Below are positions 1 to 8,704 of a stretch of DNA of 64,000 bases, in pieces. The stretch's first letter is position 1, and each line of letters starts with the position of its first letter. Made by a program: the position numbers and the translations under genes. The stretch is from Bdellovibrio sp. UBA4095. Lineage in GTDB: Bacteria; Bdellovibrionota; Bdellovibrionia; Bdellovibrionales; Bdellovibrionaceae. The notes below the pieces were generated by a model. That model was not told the origin of the DNA and made no database searches. It saw nothing but the letters and a program-made list of their open reading frames with translations. The DNA is taken from assembly GCA_002381805.1 (NCBI GenBank), contig DFXZ01000004.1, forward strand, positions 744,001-808,000. Direction: 5' to 3'.

Positions 1-1434
1 GTCGGTAATGGTGGCGATACGGCCTCGGTTATCATAGGTCATCGTAATTTTCTGGCCGTCAGAGTTCTGTGCGAAGCTTAGGTTGCCTTTATTGTCGTAC
101 TTAAAGACCGTTTTCTTAACGGAGAGCTTCTTTCCCTTTTCGCCAAATACGGTTGAGGTGACTTCGCTAACCTTCTTGATCGACTTATCATATTCGAAGT
201 CCATTCGCAGGTTAGGTGCAGCTTTTACTTTTACTAAGCCGTCCGGATAGTATTCATAAGAGATACGATCAGCATTTCGACGAATGGAAACTGGTTTTCC
301 AAAAACTGAATGGTAGGTAATGTCAGTGACATTTCCACTAACAGTCGTCATTACTCGCTGAAGGAAATACTGTCCATCAGGTCGTTGTTGGTGCCAGAAC
401 TCGTACTTGTTCTCTGCAACAACTTCTTTTCCACATACCTTCTTTACAGTAGACCAGTAATGATTTTTAGGATCATTCTGAGAGAATTCATAATTGTAAC
501 TCTCGACGCATTTATCACGGTCTGAAAACGCAATTACCCAGTCATTCTTCTTGTCATACTTAACGGAGATAAATGTCTTATCTGGCCAGGTTGCCTTAGT
601 AAGATTGTGAAGATCATCGTATTCATAAGTGTAAGTTTTTAACCAGGCATTCTTTACTGACGAGAGATCATCGAGATTGGCAAACTTATATTCCGCCATC
701 AAGCCGTTGGGGCCAGTAATCGTTTTAACCTTTTGATTCTGATAGTACTTGAAGCTTAAACGTCGACCATTATTGTCTTGAATCTGTGAGATAGATCCCT
801 TTTTGTCGTAGTCAAACTTAAGGAAGTTTCCATTCTTATCATATATATGAGTAAGAGCGCCCTTATTACTAAAGCGCTGGGAGCTGCCATCAGGAAGGTT
901 ACGTGTGTAAACACCCTTTGAAAAGATAAAGTGCTCTACCTCTCGACCGTTGGCAAAAAACTTTGTACCTTCTCTAACGGGTACACTGATGCCGAGATTG
1001 GCGGCGTACTCGGAACGAAGATTATCGTCTTCCAAAAGCTGAGCGGAGAGAGTCTTTAGGTAGGCTTCGGTGGTTCCGACCTTTTTTTGTGCGCGCATCT
1101 TTGTAACGATTAAGTTTATAGTCTTCTGGATCTCTGGGCGAGTGACTTCGCGAGGCGAGAATACGACCTCAAGACCTCCGCCACATTCTTTAACCTTGAT
1201 ATTGCCTTCGGCGTTAACTTCCATAGACGTTTCAAAATCCGAACACCAACCGAAACCGAACATACCGTTAAATAGAGATCGACTGTTGTATGTACGAACG
1301 ATCTTAAGGTCGTAGCCAGAACCTGGAACATCCATATCGATCCAAGTATTGGAGTAATTGGCATTTTTCATATCCACAAGAGCGAATGCTTGTGCAGAAA
1401 AAAGAAAGGCAATCGACAAAAGAACTTTACTCAT
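1..1434 (-). CDS. Secreted YD-repeat (RHS-like) protein, C-terminus cut by window edge
   Basis: The reading frame is open from an ATG at 1434 to the left edge, giving 478 visible residues and no stop. An AGGGAAGAGGA ribosome site precedes the ATG. Residues 1-18 form a signal peptide ending in AQAFA. Residues about 19-70 resemble the N-terminal segment of RHS/YD-repeat proteins (RTYNSRS followed by FGFGW). From about residue 195 on there are repeated YD-type units such as FDYDKKG, YEYDD, YYPDGLV, FKYDKKGN and MTYDNRGR. Such repeats build a secreted beta-shell or fibre. The gene is the last visible one of the Tad pilus operon, 30 nt after tadB, so its product may be surface-exposed and pilus-linked (inference). 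From memory, HD100 Bd0109 beside the hit locus is the likely counterpart. Any C-terminal effector or toxin domain would lie outside the window. Confidence 0.85.
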   Translation of the reverse strand, partial: MSKVLLSIAFLFSAQAFALVDMKNANYSNTWIDMDVPGSGYDLKIVRTYNSRSLFNGMFGFGWCSDFETSMEVNAEGNIKVKECGGGLEVVFSPREVTRPEIQKTINLIVTKMRAQKKVGTTEAYLKTLSAQLLEDDNLRSEYAANLGISVPVREGTKFFANGREVEHFIFSKGVYTRNLPDGSSQRFSNKGALTHIYDKNGNFLKFDYDKKGSISQIQDNNGRRLSFKYYQNQKVKTITGPNGLMAEYKFANLDDLSSVKNAWLKTYTYEYDDLHNLTKATWPDKTFISVKYDKKNDWVIAFSDRDKCVESYNYEFSQNDPKNHYWSTVKKVCGKEVVAENKYEFWHQQRPDGQYFLQRVMTTVSGNVTDITYHSVFGKPVSIRRNADRISYEYYPDGLVKVKAAPNLRMDFEYDKSIKKVSEVTSTVFGEKGKKLSVKKTVFKYDNKGNLSFAQNSDGQKITMTYDNRGRIATITD

Positions 1435-1464
1435 TATTATTATCCTCTTCCCTGATCAGACAAA

Positions 1465-2340
1465 CTACACTTTGATGGTAACAAGTTTTTTAATTACTAC
1501 GCCACCGATAATTTGAAGAGCCAGCATCACAAAGAGCAACACTAGACCTAGGGTTGTGCTGAACATAGGCTTGATGAAACTAGGATCAATCACTAAAAAC
1601 ACAACCATAAGGATAAACGGAATCATTGTGACGATAATTCCTTGCATAAGACCCTGTGCGGTGAGCGCTTGAATTTTCTTTTCTACCTTTTGCCGCTCAC
1701 GGATGACAGTGACTATGGTCTGGAATGTTTCGGCTAAGTTTCCACCGGTTTCTTTTAGAATGTTTATCGAAGTTACAAACATCTGCACGTCTGGTCGTGG
1801 AATTCGACTGCCCAGATCGTTTAAGGCACTTTCAAAGCTGTCGCCAACTTGCATTTGATAAAGCACCTGTGAAAACTCCTGGCTTATAGGGCTTCCCATA
1901 ATTTCTACAACTCGCTTCATGGATTCCTGTGGATTTGAGCCAGCCTTAATTCCATTAGCCATGATTGTTAGTCCATCAACCATCTGGTCCGTGAACTGAG
2001 AACACCTTTTTTCGTAGACCATCCTTACCAGCAACAAGGGCAGCTGCCAGCCTGCGATGGTTACGCTGGCCCCGAGGATTCCGCCAGCAAGCACACTTGG
2101 CCAAAGCGCCAGAAATACTAAGGCGCCAATACCGAAGCTCATTAGCAGAATCAAGATCGTTACTTTCTTTTCTTCGACATCATTTCCCATAAGTCGAAGC
2201 AAGCGGATGACTTCGTCTCGTTGACCAAGACTGCGTTTGTGCAACCAAGCGATAGCCTTATCTGACCAAAGCATGACAAAAACAAAAACACAAAGTCCAA
2301 AAAGAGGGACAAGCACCCATTCATTGGCTAAGAACTTCAT
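1465..2340 (-). CDS. tadB: Tad pilus inner-membrane platform protein TadB (T2SSF family)
   Basis: 291 residues. There is an N-terminal membrane segment (about 8-28), a pair around 60-105, a cytoplasmic type II secretion F domain at about 115-240 (QFTDQMVDGLTIMANGIKAG and LKETGGNLAETFQTIV are typical), and two C-terminal helices. TadB-class proteins sit in the inner membrane and couple the TadA/CpaF ATPase to pilin extraction or assembly. The ATG lies 3 nt beyond the stop of the cpaE-cpaF gene. Most Tad loci carry a second paralogue, tadC, directly after tadB. Here the next gene is the YD-repeat protein instead, so either one F-domain protein suffices or tadC lies elsewhere. Confidence 0.9.
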   Translation of the reverse strand: MKFLANEWVLVPLFGLCVFVFVMLWSDKAIAWLHKRSLGQRDEVIRLLRLMGNDVEEKKVTILILLMSFGIGALVFLALWPSVLAGGILGASVTIAGWQLPLLLVRMVYEKRCSQFTDQMVDGLTIMANGIKAGSNPQESMKRVVEIMGSPISQEFSQVLYQMQVGDSFESALNDLGSRIPRPDVQMFVTSINILKETGGNLAETFQTIVTVIRERQKVEKKIQALTAQGLMQGIIVTMIPFILMVVFLVIDPSFIKPMFSTTLGLVLLFVMLALQIIGGVVIKKLVTIKV

Positions 2341-2343
2341 GGG

Positions 2344-4560
2344 TTACCCCGATTTCTTAGCCGGAGGAATTCCCGGCATCTTTGGAGTTAGAGACGGCAT
2401 CGCTGGTTTTGCTGGCCCGCTTGGAGTCGGAGCTTTCGCGGCACCTTCATTCGAGAAGATTTCTCTTGGAATGACGACGCCTTTATCACTTAACTTTTGG
2501 ATAAAGCTGGGGATAGTTCCAGTTGCCTGGAAAACGCCTTGAATGCGGCGGTTCTTATCGTAACCAGTTTCTTTAAATCTAAATATTTCGGCCAGAGTGA
2601 CAATATCTCCCTGCATGCCGGCGACTTCAGTAATGCTTAGAACTTTTCTGCTTCCGTCGGAAAGACGAGAGATCTGTACGATCAAGTTGACTGCTCCTGA
2701 AATCTGTTCGCGAATGGCACGAATCGGCAGATCCATACCTGACATCAAGCACAGGGTTTCCAAGCGAGCCAAGCACTCTCTTGGAGAGTTCGCGTGAGTA
2801 GTGGTCATTGATCCATCGTGGCCGGTGTTCATGGCTTGCAGCATGTCTAGGGCGGCTCCGTCACGACACTCACCGACGATAATTCGATCAGGACGCATAC
2901 GCAGAGCATTTTTGATGAGATCTCGAATCGTCACGGCATTAGAACCTTCCATTGAAGGAGGGCGCGTCTCAAGGCGAACAACGTGTTCCTGTTGAAGCTG
3001 GAGCTCCGCCGCATCCTCGACCGTAATAACTCGTTCGTTCGAAGGAATATAAGATGACAGCATATTCAGCAATGATGTCTTACCTGATCCAGTGCCCCCG
3101 GAGATCACCACATTCAGTCCGTTTTCAACGCAGATTCTTAAGAAATCCATCATGCTTTTGGTGATACTGCCGTACTCGATATACTTTTCGGCATTGATGC
3201 CACCTTTTTTGAACTTACGAATAGTTAAAGCGGGTCCATCGATCGCAAGTGGTTCAATAACGGCATTCACACGGGAGCCGTCTTTTAGACGGGCATCGAC
3301 GTATGGGTTAGAGTCATTGATTTGCCTTCCAAGGGGAGTCACGATTCGTTCGATAATCCGGCGAAGATGGTCATTTGAAGTAAAGGTGACGGGGCTTAAT
3401 TGAACCTTACCACTTTTCTCGAGGAAGATTTTTTTATACCCGTTCACCATAATTTCGGAAACTGCTGGATCTGCAAGTAGGTCTTCCAGAGGTCCAAGAC
3501 CAAGAGCTTCTTCTAAGACTTCTTTGATAATTTTTGAGCGTTCTTCGCGCGGCAGATCGGGGGCCTCTCGATCAACGATAAGAGTGATTTCTCTCTTCGT
3601 CTTCTCGCGAACCTCTTTTTCTTTATTTTCGTCAGACTTGGTGTCGAGCAGGAGCTTCTTTAGATCAACTGTTCGAATCAGCTCATTATGAACTCTAATC
3701 TTTGTTAAAGTTCGAGGATCCATTGAGGAGCTTGTCGATGTGGCTGCGCCAGCAGAAGAGCTTTCAGAGGCGGGTACAACAGGTTTTGGTCGTGCCAAAG
3801 TTTTTAGTCTTTGCAAAACTCCACCGCTAAGTTTTCTGACGATATCATAATAGGCTGCTGTGAGTGGGGCTTTCGGGGCCGTAAGAACAAACGGAGTATA
3901 CTTTTGCAAAGCCATCATCGTCGTAGCTTCATCTTGAGGGATGACGCCTAAAAATGGAAGTTGAAGCTGATTAGAAATTGACTGCGGAGCAAGACCTGCT
4001 GGCGAAGCCTTGTTCACAACAAGTTGAAACATGTCGCGTGGGAAGGTGGCAGAGAGCAATTCATTTATCAAGCGCTGAGTTTGCGTAACAACGAGGACTT
4101 CTGGTGTCGTCACGATCATGATGGCGGTGGCTTCTTGAAGGACCGCCATTTGTGCGGGACCAATATCTGTTCCCACATCAACAACGACATACTTAAAGGC
4201 TCTGCTGAAAAACTCTAGCAACTTGCCAAGGAGGTCTTCGGAGATGTTCAGTGATTCTTCTGGTCCGCGCACGGCGCCAAGATAAGCAAGTCCCGACGGG
4301 TGCATCGTCACCAAAGAGTTCATAGGTTGTGAATTAAGAGAACCTTGAAAGTTAGCCAGCTCTTTGAGGGTCTTTTGAGGTTTGATACCCATGATAACGT
4401 TTTGATCACCAACGCTCTTGGCATCGGCATCAATAAGCAACACCTGGGATCTAAGTTCGGCCATCAGGGTGCAGGCGAAGTTGGCGGCGAAGACACTCTT
4501 TCCGACGCCTCCTTTACCACCAACCACAGCGATAAGATTACAATTTGGATTAATAGCCAC
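2344..4560 (-). CDS. cpaF: Fused CpaE (MinD-like) and CpaF/TadA pilus ATPase
   Basis: 738 residues starting at GTG, with GGAGG six bases upstream. Residues 1-260 are a MinD/ParA-type ATPase with a deviant Walker A (GGKGGVGKS, residues 14-22) and a switch motif VVVDVGTD, as in CpaE, which positions the pilus machine. A Pro/Ser/Ala-rich linker (about 260-285) leads into a full CpaF/TadA secretion ATPase with an N-terminal domain (about 290-400), Walker A GTGSGKT (about 486-492), VEDAAELQ, Walker B RPDRIIVGE (about 555) and a His box (MTTTHAN). The last 30 residues are Pro-rich and variable. In most Tad loci the two ATPases are separate adjacent genes. The fusion enforces 1:1 stoichiometry. No frameshift is needed to read through. 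Confidence 0.93.
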   Translation of the reverse strand: MAINPNCNLIAVVGGKGGVGKSVFAANFACTLMAELRSQVLLIDADAKSVGDQNVIMGIKPQKTLKELANFQGSLNSQPMNSLVTMHPSGLAYLGAVRGPEESLNISEDLLGKLLEFFSRAFKYVVVDVGTDIGPAQMAVLQEATAIMIVTTPEVLVVTQTQRLINELLSATFPRDMFQLVVNKASPAGLAPQSISNQLQLPFLGVIPQDEATTMMALQKYTPFVLTAPKAPLTAAYYDIVRKLSGGVLQRLKTLARPKPVVPASESSSAGAATSTSSSMDPRTLTKIRVHNELIRTVDLKKLLLDTKSDENKEKEVREKTKREITLIVDREAPDLPREERSKIIKEVLEEALGLGPLEDLLADPAVSEIMVNGYKKIFLEKSGKVQLSPVTFTSNDHLRRIIERIVTPLGRQINDSNPYVDARLKDGSRVNAVIEPLAIDGPALTIRKFKKGGINAEKYIEYGSITKSMMDFLRICVENGLNVVISGGTGSGKTSLLNMLSSYIPSNERVITVEDAAELQLQQEHVVRLETRPPSMEGSNAVTIRDLIKNALRMRPDRIIVGECRDGAALDMLQAMNTGHDGSMTTTHANSPRECLARLETLCLMSGMDLPIRAIREQISGAVNLIVQISRLSDGSRKVLSITEVAGMQGDIVTLAEIFRFKETGYDKNRRIQGVFQATGTIPSFIQKLSDKGVVIPREIFSNEGAAKAPTPSGPAKPAMPSLTPKMPGIPPAKKSG

Positions 4561-4613
4561 TGTGGACCTCCGTTTTACTTATCGGCAAAAACGGGAGGTC
4601 CGTTTACGAGACA

Positions 4614-6140
4614 TTAGTCACGTAAACGGAACTTCTTCTTAATTTGTTCGGCACCAGAACTTGCGGAAGTCTTTACAATTGGAGTTACAAACACGACAAA
4701 CTGGCTTTGTTGTTTATTAAAGTCTTTCGATGCATACAGACTGATGATTGGGTTCTTTTGGCCAGCAGGGCGATTATAACCTGTTGAAGTTGAATTTCTG
4801 ATCAAACCACCAACAGCTGCGCTCTGACGATCGCGCACAACCACGGTGCTTGTCATTTCATTGGCACTTGTGATTGGAGCTCCGTTGGGTGTGTTTCCGA
4901 CCAAGCTGCTGACTTTAAAGTTCATGTCCATATGGATACTGCCGGACTTTTCACCTAAAAGTACAGGCGTGATAGCTGTAACAATACCGACTTCGGCAAA
5001 AGCAGTCCCTTGAGTATTATCAGGACCAATGACCGAGTAAGGCTGATTGGTGACTTGCTTGATTTCACCTTTTTTACCATCTTCAACAATCAAGCTGGTG
5101 CTTTCAAGAATTCGGGCGTGGCCATGCTGTTTTGCCCAGTTCAATTTTGGCAAAAGGTTAGAGATTGTTCCAGTGATTGAGCTGATGACTCCACCAGCAG
5201 AAGATCCACCAGTTTGGAAAGTCATTTGCGAGTTATCGCCAAGCTCCGGAGTAAATTGGAACTTAAAGGATTTCGAGTAGTCCTTGCTTAGTTCGACATA
5301 GTGTACAACTAGCTGAATCATCTTAGAAGGTGGCTTTGGAGCGGCCTCTTTAATTTGAATCAGATTGATGACGCCGTCGTTGGCGGGCTTTCGTTTTTTA
5401 ATTACACCTTTTTCTTCAGCGGCTTCAATGACTATATCTGGTAGATAAGTCTTCGCTATAATTTCAGCACGTTTGGATTCTTCTTCGCTATTTGCCCACC
5501 CTTGAAGAATAATCTTGTCGTTGACTGCGCGAACTTCGATTTCGGGATTGTTGATGTCCCGAGTGATAAACTCTGCAATCTTTTTTTGCGCAAGAGGGCT
5601 TAATGTAACAAGCGATGAGGCCTGATCCCCAAACTGTTGAACGACGTTATAAATTCTGGCAAGGTCTTTAGGCAGAAGAATCTGTCCATCAACGACGACG
5701 CGATCATTCACAATCTTAATATTGATACCCTCAATGTCTCCCAAGAGTGCTCGCATCTCTCGTACGACCTTATCAAGTTTACTCTTTTTAATATCAATAC
5801 GGAACTCGGCAACAATCTTTCCGTTCTTCTTGTCATGAATAGTAAGCGTGGCGAAGCCCTCTCGCTTAGGATTAAAGCGGATGATATTAAGGTCTTTGGC
5901 ATAAGAAGCAGTTACGATTTTTCGGAAGTCTCCTTTGAACTCAACGTTGTCCGGAATGGGTGGAAGCTTCTCATCGTGCTCAATACCCAATGTCAGATTC
6001 AGGAACTTACGAGAGCGATAGGAGGAAGTTCCCTCCTCGCCTGTTGTTGTGCTGGGGCTGGCAACAAGCTCATCCTGAGCGAAAACTTCGGTTCCGCAGA
6101 GGCTCAGAATTAAGCTGAGTGTAATAATTGGTAGTCTCAT
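4614..6140 (-). CDS. cpaC: Tad pilus outer-membrane secretin CpaC/RcpA
   Basis: 508 residues with an AGGGGGA ribosome site. A signal peptide ends near residue 21 (EVFAQ). A pilus-formation N-terminal domain spans about 45-125, a BON-like domain about 180-235 (ITRDINNPEIEVRAVNDKII), and the secretin domain about 330-490 (ITPVLL, HMDMNFKVSSL, ERQSAAVGGL-like VRDRQSAAVGGLI, and a terminal VVFVTPIV). It forms the outer-membrane pore for the Flp pilus. It lies 35 nt downstream of cpaB and 53 nt upstream of the fused ATPase gene, in the usual Tad order. The C-terminal tail after VTPIV is short and basic. Confidence 0.93.
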   Translation of the reverse strand: MRLPIITLSLILSLCGTEVFAQDELVASPSTTTGEEGTSSYRSRKFLNLTLGIEHDEKLPPIPDNVEFKGDFRKIVTASYAKDLNIIRFNPKREGFATLTIHDKKNGKIVAEFRIDIKKSKLDKVVREMRALLGDIEGINIKIVNDRVVVDGQILLPKDLARIYNVVQQFGDQASSLVTLSPLAQKKIAEFITRDINNPEIEVRAVNDKIILQGWANSEEESKRAEIIAKTYLPDIVIEAAEEKGVIKKRKPANDGVINLIQIKEAAPKPPSKMIQLVVHYVELSKDYSKSFKFQFTPELGDNSQMTFQTGGSSAGGVISSITGTISNLLPKLNWAKQHGHARILESTSLIVEDGKKGEIKQVTNQPYSVIGPDNTQGTAFAEVGIVTAITPVLLGEKSGSIHMDMNFKVSSLVGNTPNGAPITSANEMTSTVVVRDRQSAAVGGLIRNSTSTGYNRPAGQKNPIISLYASKDFNKQQSQFVVFVTPIVKTSASSGAEQIKKKFRLRD

Positions 6141-6175
6141 AAATCCCCCTAAGACAGGATTAAAATTCCTAAAAG

Positions 6176-7075
6176 CTATAACGTCTGAAACCCATTTCGG
6201 TTGCGCGGCTGTTGTCGCGGAACTGGTCTTTGCTGCACTGGTGGAGTAACCACCCGTGGCGGCGCAGCCATCACTGGAGTTTGCTCAAATGCCACAATCG
6301 GTTTTCCCGCAACAGTATCAGAGGTGGAGCTGGGCATTCGAGGTGGGATGGTTCTGTCGCTTGGATTTCTAAGAGCGAAGAACAAGTTCCCAGGAGCAGT
6401 AGAAAGAATATAGAAGAGGTCTTGTGCCTCTTTTGGAGTCGCTTCCACTGTAATTGTGGTGTACTTGGTGTCTCCTGTCAGTGCTATCTGAGTCAGGTTT
6501 TTACCAGTCGAATCCAATTCGAACATTCGCGGGATGTTATTCATAACGCTAACACCAGTTGCAAGTACCACAACATCGGTCATCATCGTGAATACTTCGC
6601 GTTTCTGATTAACGCCTTTTCCAGAGTCGACAGCCGCAAAAATATCAACACGATCCCCAGGTCGAATGAGCTTGGCAACACCGCGAACTTCATCAACTGG
6701 AATAGAGACTGCTCTTTTGCTTGGGGCAACCTGCAGAGCGATCCCAGTATCAGGTCCTGGAGTGAGTAAGTTATTCTTTAGAATCATTTGCCCCTTACGA
6801 ATTGGAACAGCCGCAACATTCCCAATGATTTCATCGGGTACAGTAATTGCGTCAGGCTGAATGAAGTCAGCAGGCATTTCTTTGGTTTCTACCATTGTGT
6901 CGTAAACAGTTTGCATTTCTGCGATATCCTCTTTGGCGACGACCACGCGTTTGGTCGAACCAAATCGCTTGTCATACTCCGCCTTCTTTTCCTGGGAGTA
7001 ACTGTAAAGCAAGAAGGTCGCAAAGATACCTGCTGCAATGGAGAGCCATAAATTTCTAGTGTCATTCGAGCCCAT
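6176..7075 (-). CDS. cpaB: Flp pilus assembly protein CpaB/RcpC (SAF domain)
   Basis: 299 residues with an AAGGGAG ribosome site 7 nt before the ATG. An uncleaved-type N-terminal membrane helix (about 9-26) is followed by the SAF domain (about 44-110: VVVAKEDIAEMQTVYDTMVE and VPIRKGQMILKNNL) and an RcpC-like region with RPGDRVDIFAAV. The last 45 residues are Pro/Gln/Arg-rich and probably disordered. CpaB is a periplasmic protein thought to gate or stabilise the CpaC secretin. It lies 13 nt after a TadE-like gene and 35 nt before cpaC. Confidence 0.92.
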   Translation of the reverse strand: MGSNDTRNLWLSIAAGIFATFLLYSYSQEKKAEYDKRFGSTKRVVVAKEDIAEMQTVYDTMVETKEMPADFIQPDAITVPDEIIGNVAAVPIRKGQMILKNNLLTPGPDTGIALQVAPSKRAVSIPVDEVRGVAKLIRPGDRVDIFAAVDSGKGVNQKREVFTMMTDVVVLATGVSVMNNIPRMFELDSTGKNLTQIALTGDTKYTTITVEATPKEAQDLFYILSTAPGNLFFALRNPSDRTIPPRMPSSTSDTVAGKPIVAFEQTPVMAAPPRVVTPPVQQRPVPRQQPRNRNGFQTL

Positions 7076-7088
7076 TTAGCTTACTCCC

Positions 7089-7583
7089 TTATGATCCACA
7101 TGCTGAGTTTAAACAAATTCCATAGCTGGTTTTAATCCAGATAGGATTTACGCCAACTTTGGTATTTCTTCCCTCGGTCAAATCACGCACTCCGGTAGTG
7201 TGATCGCCTTTTGTGCCAACAATATCAGCGGCACGTTTTTGAAAGTTAAAGAAATCGATAGTTCGAGTCGAAGCCATCCATCTTTCTGCGCCAGAGGCGT
7301 TCTCAGAAATCGTCCCATGTACTCTCATGCCAGCTTTTGAAAATTCGTCATCAACATTTCCCGCTGTCGTGTTTTTGAAGTACACCAAGTCAGTTCTGTT
7401 TCGGAAAGTTTCAAAGGTGTAGTTTCGAGCGGCAATTGAATTTAATATGCCTGTATGAATGGCACCAAAGAATCCCAAAGAAAAGTTCACGAAAAGAACA
7501 ATAACAACCAGGATGGGAATCAATTCAAAGATCGCCATTCCTTTTTCGTTTTTAATAAGGGAGGGTTTGGATTTTTTTAACAT
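7089..7583 (-). CDS. TadE/TadF-like pseudopilin
   Basis: 164 residues. The N-terminus has a basic leader followed by NEKG and then MAIFE, matching the prepilin peptidase pattern (Gly at the cleavage site, Glu at mature position 5). A 22-residue hydrophobic helix and a soluble domain of about 110 residues follow. Two Cys close to the C-terminus (GICLNSACG) could form a disulfide. TadE/TadF are minor pilins of Flp pili. The start ATG overlaps the stop of the preceding gene by 7 nt, so translation is probably coupled. Subfamily assignment within TadE/F/G is uncertain. Confidence 0.8.
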   Translation of the reverse strand: MLKKSKPSLIKNEKGMAIFELIPILVVIVLFVNFSLGFFGAIHTGILNSIAARNYTFETFRNRTDLVYFKNTTAGNVDDEFSKAGMRVHGTISENASGAERWMASTRTIDFFNFQKRAADIVGTKGDHTTGVRDLTEGRNTKVGVNPIWIKTSYGICLNSACGS

Positions 7584-8233
7584 CCGTTGTCCTCCATCGG
7601 TACGTATTTATTTTCTCCGGCAGCTCCCAGGAGCTTATATCTTGAATCCAGATCCAGTATGGCCGAGTAGCGGGGCTTGACCTGAAGATCCCAACATTCG
7701 CTTTGAGTCGGCTCACGAATTAAGAAAGCAGTGATGTTGGCGCTAAACCCGCCATTGCCGCTATCGTCCGTTGTATTTCCTAAGAACGGAATTTTTAAAT
7801 CGAGAAGACGCGCGGTGAACTTGAATCGAGCGCCCACATGAGGTGCTCTTTTAATTCCACTGGCATCGACAATACTTGGGTAGTCGCCTTCAAAGGTGTC
7901 TTGGGTTCCGCCACCTTTGATTTCGATATTGCCTAATTGAAACCAACCACCATCGGGGTTGTTAAAGAGAGGCTTTAGAATTGAATTGTTTTTAAGTTGA
8001 TCAAATTTAATTCGACCGAGTTCAATCTGCTTGTCTTGATCAACGTGTCCCGCAGCGTGGGCTCGCGCGGCAGAGTATGCGATGTATTGAGCAACTTCTG
8101 CCATTGATAATGTAAAGTTTAAAGAGAATAAAACAATGCAAAGACCTGCGCAAAGCACAAGCGAAAATAGAAATTCCGCAGAGATCATTCCGCGGGAATT
8201 TAGCACTGTTTTTGAGAAACCTGTCGTTCTCAT
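7577..8233 (-). CDS. TadE-like pseudopilin
   Basis: 218 residues. The basic leader ends in NSRG and is followed by MISAEF, again giving Gly before and Glu at +5 of a prepilin cleavage site. A hydrophobic helix (about 21-42) and then YIAYSAARAHAAGH follow, the latter resembling the conserved stretch after the TadE helix. The remainder is a globular periplasmic or pilus-surface domain with two Cys (ECWDL and the C-terminal DNGC). An AGAGGG site lies just upstream of the ATG. Role: minor pilin of the Flp pilus, by family and position. Confidence 0.8.
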   Translation of the reverse strand: MRTTGFSKTVLNSRGMISAEFLFSLVLCAGLCIVLFSLNFTLSMAEVAQYIAYSAARAHAAGHVDQDKQIELGRIKFDQLKNNSILKPLFNNPDGGWFQLGNIEIKGGGTQDTFEGDYPSIVDASGIKRAPHVGARFKFTARLLDLKIPFLGNTTDDSGNGGFSANITAFLIREPTQSECWDLQVKPRYSAILDLDSRYKLLGAAGENKYVPMEDNGC

Positions 8234-8240
8234 TTACCCT

Positions 8241-8489
8241 CTATTCCGGCTTAATCGTCAGTGAACGATCGATTGTATTAGGATGTTTTGCTCGGGCGGC
8301 TTCCGCCTCTTGCCAAACTCCTGATTCAATCATTCCTGCAACTTTTCGCCACGGCTCTTGAATCATCTTTCCTAGAAATTTACTTTCTCGAAGCTGATTC
8401 GTTCCCCAGATAAAAAATCCGACAGTTACAATCATCAGGAGGACGGTCTCGATGACAAATTGACCTTTCTGGTTAGATAAGGTCTTCAT
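8241..8489 (-). CDS. Small prepilin-like protein of the Tad operon
   Basis: 82 residues from the ATG at 8489, which shares an ATGA with the stop of the previous gene and has GGAG nine bases upstream. A GTG start at 8504 is possible but less likely. The leader MKTLSNQKG followed by QFVIE gives the prepilin cleavage pattern with Glu at +5. One hydrophobic helix follows, then a short charged tail. I do not recognise a named family beyond the class III signal peptide. Its place between the Flp-like and TadE-like genes suggests a minor pilin. Confidence 0.75.
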   Translation of the reverse strand: MKTLSNQKGQFVIETVLLMIVTVGFFIWGTNQLRESKFLGKMIQEPWRKVAGMIESGVWQEAEAARAKHPNTIDRSLTIKPE

Positions 8490-8674
8490 TGGTCGCCACT
8501 CCACTCATTGCTGTTGCCGTTGGGTTTAAAGCCATCTCCTGTTGCTAACTGTTGCTCAATTCGGGCTCCCAAACGGGGCCCAGATTGTTTAAATGCTTCC
8601 GCAGGGGCTGACATGAAAGCCTTCAGCCCTATGAAAAACACTGCAAAAAGCAACAGGACGTATTCTATGGTCAT
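8486..8674 (-). CDS. Flp-like pilin lacking a leader peptide
   Basis: 62 residues. The protein begins MTIEYVLLLF, so it starts almost exactly where a mature Flp pilin would start, with no basic leader before the hydrophobic helix. GGAGG lies four bases before the ATG and supports this start. Upstream in the same frame there are only ten sense codons before the TAA of flp1, none of them a usual start codon. The C-terminal half is hydrophilic (FKPNGNSNEWSGDQ). It could be a membrane protein evolved from a duplicated pilin, or an accessory pilin that bypasses the prepilin peptidase. Confidence 0.75.
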   Translation of the reverse strand: MTIEYVLLLFAVFFIGLKAFMSAPAEAFKQSGPRLGARIEQQLATGDGFKPNGNSNEWSGDQ

Positions 8675-8704
8675 CCAACCTCCAGATTGGAAAAAACCAG
8701 GCTC

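Noticed and set aside
5637..6113. 158-codon open frame on the plus strand inside cpaC
   Set aside because: Antisense shadow of the secretin gene; no ribosome site, no signal or domain, atypical composition.
6212..6769. 185-codon open frame on the plus strand inside cpaB
   Set aside because: Its product is Cys/Trp/His/Ser-rich without any fold pattern, as expected from reading the complement of cpaB.
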